A stretch of 57,328 nt of DNA, taken from contig JAYNVZ010000004.1 in assembly GCA_038101125.1 (NCBI GenBank), forward strand, positions 1-57,328, in the 5' to 3' direction. Below are positions 1-9,621 of this stretch, piece after piece; positions within the stretch are counted from its first letter, which is position 1, and each line of letters opens with the position of its first letter. The notes below the pieces were generated by a model. It saw only the letters and a program-made list of their open reading frames with translations, was not told where the DNA came from and made no database searches. Both the position numbers and the translations under genes were made by a program. Origin of the DNA: GCA-2698665 sp038101125 (GTDB taxonomy: Bacteria > Pseudomonadota > Gammaproteobacteria > GCA-002705445 > GCA-002716945).

Positions 1-36
1 CTAGTGGAGCTAACGAGCGATAAGTATGGAGAATAA
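1..36 (+). CDS. C-terminal end of an upstream gene, possibly rubrerythrin (partial)
   Basis: Frame 1 is open from the first base and ends with TAA at 34-36, giving a tail of 11 residues (LVELTSDKYGE). It stops 2 bp before the next gene, so it is probably the end of the preceding operon member. From known neighbourhoods, the Fe-S oxidoreductase/DUF3501 pair that follows is often preceded by a rubrerythrin-like protein, so that is the guess. Eleven residues cannot establish identity. Confidence 0.3.
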   Translation, partial: LVELTSDKYGE

Positions 37-38
37 TT

Positions 39-1340
39 ATGGAAGGTGGTTTACAGAAGCCTACACGTTTTGATATAGATTGGAAAAATGCTGATTACCT
101 CAATGAAGATCTATTTGAAAAAGAATTAAGAAGAGTTGCAGATGCCTGTCATGGTTGCAGAAGATGTGTTAGTTTATGTAATTCTTTTCCAACATTATTT
201 GATCTAATAGATGAGTCAAAAACTTTTGAAGTTGATGGCGTATCCTATGAGCAATTTGGCGATGTTATAGATCATTGCTATTTATGTGATCTATGCTTTT
301 TAACTAAATGCCCATATGTTCCTCCACATGAATGGGAAATTGATTTTCCTCATCTGATGTTAAGAGGAAAGGCTATAAAATTTCATAAATCAAAAACATC
401 ATTTAGAGATAAGCTCTTAACATCAACAGATTTACTTGGAAAACTAGGCTCACGAAAAATTATTGCGCCAATAGTTAATTTTTTCAATAGCACCAAGATT
501 TTTAGGATTGCTCTCGAAAAGATACTTAATATTCATAGAAATGCAAAACTGCCTAAATTTTCAAGCATTACTTCAAAAACTAAGCATAATTTAATAGTTA
601 ACAATAATAAATCTGTTGATAAAGTTGCTATTTTTACGACATGTTATCACAATTATAATGAGCCAATTGTTATTGATGATTTAGTGGATGTTTTAAAACA
701 TAACAGTATACATGTAGAGCTAATTAAAGATGATAAATGTTGCGGAATGCCTAAACTAGAGTTAGGTGATTTAAAAACTGTAGAAAAGATGATGCAACAC
801 AATATTAAAAAATTTAAAAAGTATGTTGATGATGGTTATAGGATTATTGCTCCGGTTCCCTCATGCGTACTGATGTTCAAGCAAGAGCTGCCATTATTAT
901 TCCCTGACAATAATGATATTAAATCTATATCTAAAGCGCTTTGTGATCCCTTTGAATATTTACTTTTACTTCATGAGCAAAATAAACTTAATACCAATTT
1001 CAAAAATAATATTGGATCTGTATTTTACCAAGTTGCCTGCCATCAGAGAGTTCAAAATATAGGTCAGGTCACAAAAAAAATTCTTGAGCTTATTCCTGGT
1101 ACAGATGTTGAGGCATTAGAAAGATGTTCAGGTCATGATGGAACATATGGTGTTAAAAAAGAGACTCATGATATTGCTATTAAAATTGCAAGACCTATCG
1201 TCAAGGAGTATCAAAAGAATGAAGCGCAACACTTTACGAGTGATTGCACTCTAGCTGCTCATCATATTGTGAACGCAATGGGAAATAAGGTTATGCCAAA
1301 CCATCCTATTTCTCTAATGAAAAAAGCATATGGCATATAG
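39..1340 (+). CDS. Heterodisulfide-reductase-related Fe-S oxidoreductase
   Basis: A 433-aa cytoplasmic protein with two cysteine clusters: Cys37/40/43/47 (CHGCRRCVSLC) and Cys80/83/86/91 (CYLCDLCFLTKCP), expected to bind two [4Fe-4S] clusters. The second half has cysteine-rich CCG-domain elements (DKCCGMPKLELGD and later RCSGHDGTYG), as in the HdrB/GlpC-type family. The ATG at 39 follows a GGAG-like site and lies 2 bp after the upstream stop. The next gene, 16 bp downstream, is a DUF3501 protein. This pair commonly travels with rubrerythrin and a Fur-family regulator, suggesting a role in peroxide or iron stress. The redox partner and substrate are unknown. Confidence 0.8.
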   Translation: MEGGLQKPTRFDIDWKNADYLNEDLFEKELRRVADACHGCRRCVSLCNSFPTLFDLIDESKTFEVDGVSYEQFGDVIDHCYLCDLCFLTKCPYVPPHEWEIDFPHLMLRGKAIKFHKSKTSFRDKLLTSTDLLGKLGSRKIIAPIVNFFNSTKIFRIALEKILNIHRNAKLPKFSSITSKTKHNLIVNNNKSVDKVAIFTTCYHNYNEPIVIDDLVDVLKHNSIHVELIKDDKCCGMPKLELGDLKTVEKMMQHNIKKFKKYVDDGYRIIAPVPSCVLMFKQELPLLFPDNNDIKSISKALCDPFEYLLLLHEQNKLNTNFKNNIGSVFYQVACHQRVQNIGQVTKKILELIPGTDVEALERCSGHDGTYGVKKETHDIAIKIARPIVKEYQKNEAQHFTSDCTLAAHHIVNAMGNKVMPNHPISLMKKAYGI

Positions 1341-1356
1341 ATAAGGAGATACTAAT

Positions 1357-1938
1357 ATGAAAAAGTTAATAATATCAGATTTACTATCATTGGAAGAATA
1401 TGATAAATCCAGAGAAGAAATAAAGCAAAACTTATTATTGCATAAGAAAAATAGATCCGTAAAGGTAGGTGACAATGTCCTATTATTATTTGAGGATTAT
1501 GAAACTATAAAATATCAAGTTCAAGAGATGTTAAGGATTGAAAAAATATTTAAAGAAAATGATATCCAAGATGAAATAGACGCCTATCAGTCACTCATTC
1601 CTGATGGCAATAATCTCAAAGCAACCATGCTGATTATGTATACTGATGTAAATGAAAGAAAAATCATGTTAAACAAGCTATGTGATCTAGAAAATAGAGT
1701 CTGGATATCTATAAATAACTCTAAAAAGATATTCGCTATTTCAGATGAAGACTTAGAGAGATCAAGAGAAGAAAAAACATCTGCCGTTCATTTTTTAAGG
1801 TTTCAATTAAGTGATACAGATAAAAAATCATTTAAAGAATTAGACGATATAATTATCGGAATAGATCATAAAGAGTATAATCATGAAGTGAAATTACAAA
1901 GAGACGCCGCATCTTCTTTAGCGAAAGATCTTGGCTAG
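1357..1938 (+). CDS. DUF3501 family protein
   Basis: A 193-aa soluble, charged protein with no signal peptide or membrane segment. It matches the DUF3501 family by length and sequence character (N-terminal segment beginning with the start Met and ISDLLSLEEYDKSREEI) and by its place directly after the cysteine-rich Fe-S oxidoreductase, the usual partner. A clear AAGGAG site lies 8 bp before the ATG. Biochemical function is not known; coupling to an Fe-S protein and an Irr/PerR-like regulator suggests oxidative stress or iron metabolism. The stop codon abuts the stop of the convergent regulator gene with no spacer. Confidence 0.75.
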   Translation: MKKLIISDLLSLEEYDKSREEIKQNLLLHKKNRSVKVGDNVLLLFEDYETIKYQVQEMLRIEKIFKENDIQDEIDAYQSLIPDGNNLKATMLIMYTDVNERKIMLNKLCDLENRVWISINNSKKIFAISDEDLERSREEKTSAVHFLRFQLSDTDKKSFKELDDIIIGIDHKEYNHEVKLQRDAASSLAKDLG

Positions 1939-2337
1939 TTATTTGTTTCTGACTTTGATGAGCACTTCTGTTTGTTCTAGAACAACATTTTTAGGTATTT
2001 CTGGTAATCTAGAAAACTCTACCTTGTCAACGGCAATATCTGTAAGCTTATTAGTGCTGATATTATACACATGATGATGCGACTCTAAATTCGTATCATA
2101 AAACTTGCAATTATTCTGTATATCGATCATTTTAAGTAAGCCTTTAGATTCAAAAGTACACAAAGTGTTATATATAGTAGCTTGAGATATGGGTAAATCA
2201 GAAGTCTTTATACGATCAATCAACTCATTTGCGGTGAAATGCTGATGTTTTTTGAAGATAATGTCAGCAATCTCTAAGCGTTGCTTAGTAGGCATAATAT
2301 TATTTCTTTTCAATAAATCTGAATATTTATGTTCCAT
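1939..2337 (-). CDS. Fur-family regulator, Irr/PerR-like
   Basis: A Fur-superfamily transcription factor of 132 aa from the ATG at 2337; a TTG nine codons upstream is a less likely start. The winged helix includes MPTKQRLEIADIIF and the recognition region PISQATIYNTLCTFESKGLL. The dimerisation domain carries ESHHHVYN, a triple histidine resembling the HHH motif of Irr-type regulators, and lacks the C-terminal CxxC zinc pair of many Fur and PerR proteins. It is convergent with the Fe-S/DUF3501 operon, so it probably senses iron, heme or peroxide and controls that operon. The ligand and the Irr versus PerR assignment are inference. Confidence 0.78.
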   Translation of the reverse strand: MEHKYSDLLKRNNIMPTKQRLEIADIIFKKHQHFTANELIDRIKTSDLPISQATIYNTLCTFESKGLLKMIDIQNNCKFYDTNLESHHHVYNISTNKLTDIAVDKVEFSRLPEIPKNVVLEQTEVLIKVRNK

Positions 2338-2376
2338 GACATAATTATATAATTTACAGTACAATTATTAAACACT

Positions 2377-3267
2377 TTATTTATTAATCTTTTTAATTAT
2401 TTCATGTATTACAGATGAATCTTTGTCTTGTTTTTTGTCAATCACTGACTGATGCATTAGCTTTCTACTATATTTAGTGCCTTTAAGATTTATATCTAAA
2501 TTCTTAGCTATCTTCAATGCAATATCTAAATCTTTTAGATGTAATTTAGACTTAAATCCGGGTTTATAATCACCATTAATCATTCTATAGCCATGCACTT
2601 CTAAGATTTTACTATTTGCAAAACCTCCCATTAAAGCATCTCTGATTAGGTTCAGGTTACATCCAGACTTTCTAGCTACAAGTAATACCTCACTGACAGC
2701 AACCATTGTACCCGCAACTAATATTTGATTACATGCTTTAGTTATTTGGCCTGAACCACTTTTGCCTATATATGTTATGTTTTTACCTAAAACTGATAAT
2801 ATTGGCAAAATCTTTTTGAATATTTTTTTTTGGCCACCAACCATTATCGATAAATTCCCATTAATAGCACCAATCTCTCCTCCAGAAACAGGGGCATCTA
2901 TCAAGTATGATTTTTTTAATTTAAGTTTATTAGATATCTCTAAAGTAACATCTGGTGAAATTGTACTCATATCAATCAGAATTGTATTACGCAGAATATT
3001 TTCATAAAGACCTTCATTTCCTAAGACAACATTTTGTACATCATTGGACCTAGGAAGATTAAGTATAATTATTTTACATATTTTTGGTAAGTCTGAAATA
3101 TTATTAATATAAGTGCCACCAATAGTTGATATTTCATCAATAATTTTTTTTCTTCTAGCATAAAAAGAAACCTTATATCCTGACTTGAGTAAATTCTTAA
3201 CCATAGGCTTGCCCATGATACCAAGACCAATAAATCCAATTTCACAATGAGCTTTTTTACTATCCAT
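2377..3267 (-). CDS. Beta-hydroxyacid dehydrogenase (3-hydroxyisobutyrate / tartronate semialdehyde reductase family)
   Basis: A 296-aa NAD(P)-dependent oxidoreductase. The N-terminal Rossmann motif is GFIGLGIMGKP, the substrate-binding stretch is DAPVSGGEIGA, and the catalytic-lysine helix is GSGQITKACNQIL, all typical of the HIBADH/GarR/GlxR family. I prefer the ATG at 3267 because an upstream ATG at 3300 would touch the divergent holA start. The exact substrate cannot be read from sequence. Since the window also encodes a malyl-CoA lyase producing glyoxylate, tartronate semialdehyde reduction is one possibility; 3-hydroxyisobutyrate or succinic semialdehyde are others. Confidence 0.8.
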   Translation of the reverse strand: MDSKKAHCEIGFIGLGIMGKPMVKNLLKSGYKVSFYARRKKIIDEISTIGGTYINNISDLPKICKIIILNLPRSNDVQNVVLGNEGLYENILRNTILIDMSTISPDVTLEISNKLKLKKSYLIDAPVSGGEIGAINGNLSIMVGGQKKIFKKILPILSVLGKNITYIGKSGSGQITKACNQILVAGTMVAVSEVLLVARKSGCNLNLIRDALMGGFANSKILEVHGYRMINGDYKPGFKSKLHLKDLDIALKIAKNLDINLKGTKYSRKLMHQSVIDKKQDKDSSVIHEIIKKINK

Positions 3268-3300
3268 GATATATTGTATAGAATCTGAGCAATATATCAT

Positions 3301-4299
3301 ATGAAAATTACATATAAAAAATTTATAAGTTCTCCCAGAATCTCTGAATATGGAATATATTTGATTTTAGGAAAACCATATCATTTGCAAAATGAAGTTC
3401 AATCTAAGATTGAACAATATTATAGAAAAAAGGAATATATGGTTAAAAAGATTATTGTTGATTCAGATTTCAGTTTAGAAATAATAAAAGATGATTTTGA
3501 AAATTATTCTTTGTTTGCAGAAAATAAGTTCATTTTGTTCAATGTTATCTCAAATACTATACCAAAAAGTCTCACTGAATATTTACTTGAAAGAAAATCT
3601 ACCCCTGATCTGGTTATTCTCATAAAATTAAGCCCTCAATCTCCATCTTTTAAAAAGACAAAGATATACTCTAAAATAGACTTTGATGGTTGTGTTATAG
3701 AAATACATGAATTGACTGGATCAAATCTGGTTGAATGGATGAAGATGAAATTCAAAAAAAATAATATAACATATACCGAAGAACTATTTAAAAAGCTGAT
3801 TGATAAAAATGAGGGAAACACATCTGCAATATCTCAAGAGTTATATAAAATGTCATTACTTGATATAAGTGATGTTGGTATTTATTTTGATTTTATTCAA
3901 AAGGAATATAAGTATTCAGAGTTTGATTTGATTGATTCAATAGTGGATTGTAATATTCATAAATCACTAAAGATTCTTGGTTATCTCAAATCTATTAAAT
4001 CACCAGAGGTATATATTCTTTTTTTAATTAATAGTGAGATTAAAAAAATTCATTCTTTAGTATGTAAACTAAGTCCTCCGCCATATATACCTAGTTTTAA
4101 AAAAAATATTTATGAAAGATTTTCTAAGAATTATAATAAAGAATACTTGATGGATTTATTACAAAGTTGTTATGCTATAGACAAGTCAATTAAGTTAGGT
4201 ATTAACAATTCTAATGTATGGCATGACCTCGAAGTATTGGTTATTGCTTTTATAATGAAGAAACCATTACTTCATCAATCTAATAATGAGGTCGTATAA
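3301..4299 (+). CDS. holA: DNA polymerase III subunit delta
   Basis: A 332-aa protein, the usual length for HolA, the clamp-loader subunit that opens the beta sliding clamp. The N-terminal segment YLILGKPYHLQNEVQSKI matches the family's opening strand-loop-helix, and the middle ends in DKNEGNTSAISQELYKMSLL, the conserved NLxxxxxELEKL-like region. It heads a plus-strand run and its stop is followed at once by proA. In many gammaproteobacteria leuS and lptE precede holA; here the upstream gene is divergent and unrelated. Confidence 0.85.
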   Translation: MKITYKKFISSPRISEYGIYLILGKPYHLQNEVQSKIEQYYRKKEYMVKKIIVDSDFSLEIIKDDFENYSLFAENKFILFNVISNTIPKSLTEYLLERKSTPDLVILIKLSPQSPSFKKTKIYSKIDFDGCVIEIHELTGSNLVEWMKMKFKKNNITYTEELFKKLIDKNEGNTSAISQELYKMSLLDISDVGIYFDFIQKEYKYSEFDLIDSIVDCNIHKSLKILGYLKSIKSPEVYILFLINSEIKKIHSLVCKLSPPPYIPSFKKNIYERFSKNYNKEYLMDLLQSCYAIDKSIKLGINNSNVWHDLEVLVIAFIMKKPLLHQSNNEVV

Positions 4300-5556
4300 A
4301 TGAATATTAAAAAATATATATTAACTCTTAGTAAGCAGGCGCTATTGTCATCGAATAAATCTGGAACATACAGTTCTAAACAGAAAAATAATACCCTGAG
4401 ATCAATCTCACGTAATCTTAAAAGTGATACAAAAAAAATACTTGATGCTAACAAAATAGATTTAGATAATGCAAAACAAAAAGGTATTAAAGACAGTATG
4501 GTCGATCGACTAATTTTAAATAAAGAGAGAATTGATTCTATGCGAGACGGACTCAAGAAAATTATCTCCATACCAGACACACTATATCGGACATCTAAAC
4601 CTACTAAACAAAAAAATGGTATATACATTAGCCAAATGAGAGTTCCATTAGGAGTCATTGGTATGATTTATGAGTCTAGACCAAACGTAACGATTGATGC
4701 CGCAGGTTTATGTATTAAATCTGGCAACAGTGTCATATTGAGAGGTGGATCAGAGTCAATTAATAGTAACAAAGTTCTAATGAGGTGCATAAAAAAAGCA
4801 CTAAAAGATAATGACATAGATCTACATGCTGTCCAATTAATAGAAACCATAGATAGGAACGCAATTGATCATTTATTATCGATGAATGAGTATGTTGATG
4901 TAATTATTCCAAGGGGAGGAAAGAGTTTAATAGAGAAAGTAATGTCAACTTCAAAAATTCCTATGATTAAGCATCTTGATGGAAACTGTCATGTATATAT
5001 TGATAATAAAGCTAATCTAGAAATGGCTTTTCAGATAAGTGTAAATTCTAAAATGCAAAGATATGGTGTGTGCAATGCAATGGAAACCCTTTTAGTTCAT
5101 AAAAGTTTTTCAAAAAAATGTCTTAGAAAAATTCTTAGCGCATATTCTGAGAATAATGTTGAGATACGTGGATGTAGAAATATCAAGAAATTATATTCTG
5201 CTGCAAAGTTAGCACAAGAAAAAGATTGGAGCGAGGAGTATTTGTCTCCAATAATATCGATTAAAATAGTTGAGTCGCTCAATGAAGCTATCGCCCATAT
5301 AACAAAATATGGTTCACTGCATACTGATGCTATTGTGTCTGATGACAAAGACACCATAAATCAGTTTAAAAGACTAGTAAATTCAAGTTCAGTTATGATA
5401 AATACATCAACTAGATTTGCTGATGGATATGAATATGGTTTAGGAGCTGAAATTGGTATTAGTACTGATAAGTTACATGCTAGAGGTCCTGTTGGTTTAG
5501 ATGGTCTGACAAATCTTAAATACATTGTTACTAGCAAAGGGAAAGTTAGAAGTTAA
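4300..5556 (+). CDS. proA: Gamma-glutamyl phosphate reductase
   Basis: A 418-aa member of the aldehyde dehydrogenase superfamily catalysing the second step of proline synthesis, NADPH-dependent reduction of gamma-glutamyl phosphate to glutamate semialdehyde. Recognisable are GVIGMIYESRPNVTIDAAGL, SGNSVILRGGSE, the catalytic-cysteine region RYGVCNAMETLLVH and the C-terminal GLGAEIGISTDKLHARGPVG. The length is typical. It starts on the base after the holA stop and ends 4 bp before nadD, so it is co-transcribed. The proB kinase is not in the window. Confidence 0.95.
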   Translation: MNIKKYILTLSKQALLSSNKSGTYSSKQKNNTLRSISRNLKSDTKKILDANKIDLDNAKQKGIKDSMVDRLILNKERIDSMRDGLKKIISIPDTLYRTSKPTKQKNGIYISQMRVPLGVIGMIYESRPNVTIDAAGLCIKSGNSVILRGGSESINSNKVLMRCIKKALKDNDIDLHAVQLIETIDRNAIDHLLSMNEYVDVIIPRGGKSLIEKVMSTSKIPMIKHLDGNCHVYIDNKANLEMAFQISVNSKMQRYGVCNAMETLLVHKSFSKKCLRKILSAYSENNVEIRGCRNIKKLYSAAKLAQEKDWSEEYLSPIISIKIVESLNEAIAHITKYGSLHTDAIVSDDKDTINQFKRLVNSSSVMINTSTRFADGYEYGLGAEIGISTDKLHARGPVGLDGLTNLKYIVTSKGKVRS

Positions 5557-5560
5557 AAAA

Positions 5561-6187
5561 ATGTCTATGAAACGTATTGGTATTTATGGCGGTGCATTTG
5601 ATCCTTTGCATAATGGTCACATTAAGTCAATTGATCAGGTTTCTAAAGAGCATGATTTAGATTATATTCATTTTATACCTACAAATATTTCAAACTCTGA
5701 AAAAAAAATCTGTGCGTCACATATTGATCGACTAGAAATGCTTAATATTAGTCTAAATAATCCAGCATACATAGCAGATAATCGGGAAATAATGCGAAAA
5801 GGTATTTCTTATACTATTGATACTATTGAATCAGTTATAGAGGAATATGAGGCGGCGAATATTTATCTCATCATAGGCTCAGATATTTTACCAACATTGA
5901 ATAAATGGAAAGACTTTAACAATATAATATTGCTATGTAATATTATTGTGCTAGCAAGAATGACTAAAACCAATGATTCTTTGATCAATAGTGAGCTAAA
6001 ACCACTTATTTGTTCAGATCGAGCTATATTTCATAGCAATTCATATGGTAAAATTTATCTACAGGATAAGCCTTTGATAAATATATCATCAACAGAAATA
6101 AGAAGTAGGTTGCAAAAAAATCAGAATGTATCTAACTTAATCCCATTGAGATTAGACCAATGGTTGCAAAAACGGAAGATTTATTAA
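5561..6187 (+). CDS. nadD: Nicotinate-nucleotide adenylyltransferase
   Basis: A 208-aa nucleotidyltransferase that joins nicotinate mononucleotide to ATP, giving deamido-NAD. The signature GGAFDPLHNGH near the N-terminus and ISSTEIRSRL near the C-terminus are the two NadD motifs. I use the ATG at 5561, just after the proA stop; a second ATG at 5567 is possible, and the longer frame starting at 5525 would run into proA. It belongs to the holA-proA-nadD-rsfS operon. NadC is also in the window, at 14432-15247, on the other strand. Confidence 0.93.
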   Translation: MSMKRIGIYGGAFDPLHNGHIKSIDQVSKEHDLDYIHFIPTNISNSEKKICASHIDRLEMLNISLNNPAYIADNREIMRKGISYTIDTIESVIEEYEAANIYLIIGSDILPTLNKWKDFNNIILLCNIIVLARMTKTNDSLINSELKPLICSDRAIFHSNSYGKIYLQDKPLINISSTEIRSRLQKNQNVSNLIPLRLDQWLQKRKIY

Positions 6188-6190
6188 TAT

Positions 6191-6535
6191 ATGGAAGCTC
6201 TCAAAAAATCTATTAAAAATATATTAGAAGATAACAAAGCAGAAAGTATTTTGATGATTGATGTTAAACATAAATCATCTGTCACTGATTTGATGTTTAT
6301 AGCATCAGGTCGCTCAACTAGGCATGTAAAAGCTATCGCAGATAATTTGGTTACAAAACTTAAAAAAAATAAAATCAAACCATTGGGTGTAGAGGGATAT
6401 ACTAAATCTGAATGGATATTGCTGGATTATGGTGATTTACTTATCCATGTTATGCATCCAGAAACTAGAGATTTTTATTCACTCGAAAAACTATGGGATG
6501 AAAGTATTGATTCTGATAATTTTACATATAAATAG
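6191..6535 (+). CDS. rsfS: Ribosomal silencing factor RsfS
   Basis: A 114-aa protein of the RsfS/YbeB/Iojap family, which binds ribosomal protein uL14 and blocks subunit joining when nutrients are short. The conserved core includes FIASGRSTRHVKAIADNLV, GVEGYTKSEWILLDYGDLL and HVMHPETRDFYSLEKLW. It starts 3 bp after nadD. The usual next gene, rlmH, is absent; yhdP follows 3 bp later. Confidence 0.93.
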   Translation: MEALKKSIKNILEDNKAESILMIDVKHKSSVTDLMFIASGRSTRHVKAIADNLVTKLKKNKIKPLGVEGYTKSEWILLDYGDLLIHVMHPETRDFYSLEKLWDESIDSDNFTYK

Positions 6536-6538
6536 TTT

Positions 6539-9500
6539 ATGGAAAGATTAATATCATATCTGGTATATTTTATATCTTTAATATTACTTATATCATTTTC
6601 TATAATATTCCTTACAGAGAATTCGAATATAGTCTCGAAGCTTTATAAAAATGATATTATAAATTCAATTCAAAAAAGTTCCTCACTAACCTATGATTTC
6701 AAGAAACTATCAGTTCAATGGACTGGCTTAGATCCAAGTTTAATATTTGAAGAAGTATCGCTACATAATGAAAAAGCAAAACAGCATTACCTGGACAGTG
6801 AAAAATTAATAATAAAAATTAATCTTTTTAAGTCTTTATCAGAAATGAGAATCATATCTGAAGAGGTAAATCTAGTGAAATCAAACATAGATTTAGTCTT
6901 TGATAACAATGGGATATTTATAAAAGACTATAATTTTTTAAGTACAAGCAAAGATGTAAATAAGTTCAATGCTAATAGCATAAAGTATAGGATTAGTGAT
7001 TCTAACATTAGGGTATATGATAAGATTAACTCACATTCTCATGAACTAATAAATATTAATATGGTTATTCTTAAACAGAATGATGATATTGAACTATTTA
7101 CTACATTTAATCATCGGTCTTCAGAAGAAATAATTCATTTAGCATCAAGTTTCTCTATTCATAATAATAAGATAAATGGAAAAGTTTATAGTCAAGGTGT
7201 AAATATTAAGATAAATGACCCTATACACTTTTATAAAAATATGAGCGCAACATTCGATAAACTTAATTATATATTTTGGGCAGAAATATCTGATAATAAT
7301 ATCATTAATGTTCATGGAAACTTTGGAGTTGCTCAGTCTATATTATCTAATAATTTAACTAAAGATCGTATCATATTTGATAAGTTTAACTCTCAAGTAT
7401 CTTATAATAATGCAAATAATCAAGATCAAATTAAACTTACAAATATGTCTTTTGGTACTAAGGATAATAAGTATAAAGAGAACTATATTAAGTTAACTAG
7501 GAAAGATGAAGTCCTATCAAGTTTATCAATTAATTCTTTATATGTTAACGATTTAAAATCCTTACTAAGGCTATTCACGATGTCTTCACTAAAACTAGTT
7601 AGAGATTCTATAGATCAAATTATATATGGGCATATAAATAATATACATTTGAATAATATACATGATAAGACGCTATTGAAGTATATGTTCTCATTTGACG
7701 AAACTAGATTTCAAAACAAAACTTTCATGCTATCGAATATATCAGGAAAAATAAAAGGCGATTACCAAAAAGGCTATCTCAAATTAAACAGTCAAGATGT
7801 TGATGTTCTGCACCAATCTACTAAGTTCCCTATAAGCAAGGTAAATGGTGATATATATCTCAAATATATAAATGGCAAAATTTTAATGAGTTCGAGTAAT
7901 TTACAATTAGATGATTCACATACTGCAAAAATTCTAGGATCTTTTTCACCTGAATGGGCCAATTATCAAGTTAAAATTAAAGGTAATATTGATAATATTT
8001 TTTCTCAACTTCCGCATAACTTTAATATGAGCGACAAAGTTAAAAAAACTGATATCAATGCAAATTATAATATTGATTATAGAGTTTATCAGAAGAATAA
8101 TAAAACTCATGCTTATGGCACTCTGTTGCTATCAGATCTACTAGTAAGCAATAATTCTGCTGATATTACTTTTAATGCGAAAAAAATACACATAAACTTC
8201 TTCGATAAATATTATCAATCTTCTAACTCAGAAATATTTGTAAATGATACCAAGTTTTTATTTTCTCTAGATACTGATATATCTGATAAACAAATAAGAT
8301 ATATAGCTAATAGTAGCGGATTACTTTCTGACTTGTTTATAAAAAGATTTGTTAAGCATAATTTAATTGATTCATTTGCAGGAGAATCCAAAGCAAATAT
8401 TGAGTTTACCTATGAATTAAAGAATAAAAAAGTATCAATGAAATTAAGTTCTAGTTTAGAGGGAATGGCATTTAATATTATTAGTCCTTTTAATAAATCT
8501 TCGGATGACGCTCGAAATTTTCAACTATCTTATGCTATAGAAAAGAATAGAAGAAATAGTATTAATATCAAATATGATTCATATGATATTGAATTATCAA
8601 AAGCTGAATCAAATTTATATGCTATGGTCAATTCTCCATATCTGTCAGGAACCCTTATGCTTCCAGATAAAATTTCTTCAGATGATAGACTTACTGCCAG
8701 ATTAAAATATTTTGATTTAAATAAATTCCAAGGCATAGCTGATCCTGCTGTATATCCGTATCTGGATATTAGTATGAAGAGAGTAAAGATCAATAATTAT
8801 TATTTTGATGATTTTAAAATCAGGACGTCACCATTAAGTAATGGTATGTTAATTGATCAGTTAGATTTTGCTAATAGTGATCTAGTAATGACTGGTAATG
8901 GAAGGTGGTTAAATAATAAAGATGGTCAAATTACCCTGTTTGATGCTGAATTTAAGAGTAATAATTTTGGTAGGTCACTCAATGCACTGGGCTATAAAGA
9001 CTTGATTAAAAATGGATCATTATCTTCCCAGTTAATTGGACAATGGGAAGGGTCGCCAGACTTTTTTTCGTTAAATACCTTCGATGGCAAGATAACCCTT
9101 GATTTAATAGATGGAGAATTTCTTCAAGTCAGTAAACAATCAAGAGCTATTGGTCAGCTGCTTGGGTTATTTAGTATTTCCTCTTTACAAAAAAGGTTAT
9201 CACTAGATTTTAGTGATTTTTTTTCAAGCGGTTTAGCATTTGACGACATGAATGGAGAATTTATATTTTTGAATTCAAAAGCCAAAGCCAACAACCTAGT
9301 GCTGAAAGGATCTTTTGGAGAGATGAGGGTGAATGGTTCTTCTGATTTGAAACATAAAACTCATGATCAGTTATTAGTTTATATACCAGATTTATCTTCA
9401 ATGAGTCTCATTTCTGGAACACTTTTAGGTGGCCCTGTGGGTGCACTAGCGTCAATATTTTATGATAAATTCTTAGAGCAAATCGGCATAGATACAAATC

Positions 9501-9589
9501 AGCTTGCAGCCGTAGAGTATTCCATACAAGGATCATGGGATAACCCTGAAATAAAAGTAATAGAACCATTTAAACCTATTACAAATTAA
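6539..9589 (+). CDS. yhdP: YhdP-like AsmA-family protein
   Basis: A 1016-aa protein with one N-terminal membrane anchor (about residues 5-27) followed by a long, beta-rich, Asn/Ser/Lys-rich periplasmic region of the AsmA/DUF3971 type. The C-terminal end (RAIGQLLGLFSISSLQKRL, then SLISGTLLGGPVGALASIFYD) is the most conserved part of the YhdP family. By family knowledge, YhdP forms a bridge-like channel moving phospholipid to the outer membrane. It is shorter than E. coli YhdP (about 1270 aa). Its place before nitrilase and tldD fits gammaproteobacterial synteny. Confidence 0.8.
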   Translation: MERLISYLVYFISLILLISFSIIFLTENSNIVSKLYKNDIINSIQKSSSLTYDFKKLSVQWTGLDPSLIFEEVSLHNEKAKQHYLDSEKLIIKINLFKSLSEMRIISEEVNLVKSNIDLVFDNNGIFIKDYNFLSTSKDVNKFNANSIKYRISDSNIRVYDKINSHSHELININMVILKQNDDIELFTTFNHRSSEEIIHLASSFSIHNNKINGKVYSQGVNIKINDPIHFYKNMSATFDKLNYIFWAEISDNNIINVHGNFGVAQSILSNNLTKDRIIFDKFNSQVSYNNANNQDQIKLTNMSFGTKDNKYKENYIKLTRKDEVLSSLSINSLYVNDLKSLLRLFTMSSLKLVRDSIDQIIYGHINNIHLNNIHDKTLLKYMFSFDETRFQNKTFMLSNISGKIKGDYQKGYLKLNSQDVDVLHQSTKFPISKVNGDIYLKYINGKILMSSSNLQLDDSHTAKILGSFSPEWANYQVKIKGNIDNIFSQLPHNFNMSDKVKKTDINANYNIDYRVYQKNNKTHAYGTLLLSDLLVSNNSADITFNAKKIHINFFDKYYQSSNSEIFVNDTKFLFSLDTDISDKQIRYIANSSGLLSDLFIKRFVKHNLIDSFAGESKANIEFTYELKNKKVSMKLSSSLEGMAFNIISPFNKSSDDARNFQLSYAIEKNRRNSINIKYDSYDIELSKAESNLYAMVNSPYLSGTLMLPDKISSDDRLTARLKYFDLNKFQGIADPAVYPYLDISMKRVKINNYYFDDFKIRTSPLSNGMLIDQLDFANSDLVMTGNGRWLNNKDGQITLFDAEFKSNNFGRSLNALGYKDLIKNGSLSSQLIGQWEGSPDFFSLNTFDGKITLDLIDGEFLQVSKQSRAIGQLLGLFSISSLQKRLSLDFSDFFSSGLAFDDMNGEFIFLNSKAKANNLVLKGSFGEMRVNGSSDLKHKTHDQLLVYIPDLSSMSLISGTLLGGPVGALASIFYDKFLEQIGIDTNQLAAVEYSIQGSWDNPEIKVIEPFKPITN

Positions 9590-9621
9590 TATATTCTTAA
9601 TGTTCATACACGAGAAAAATA

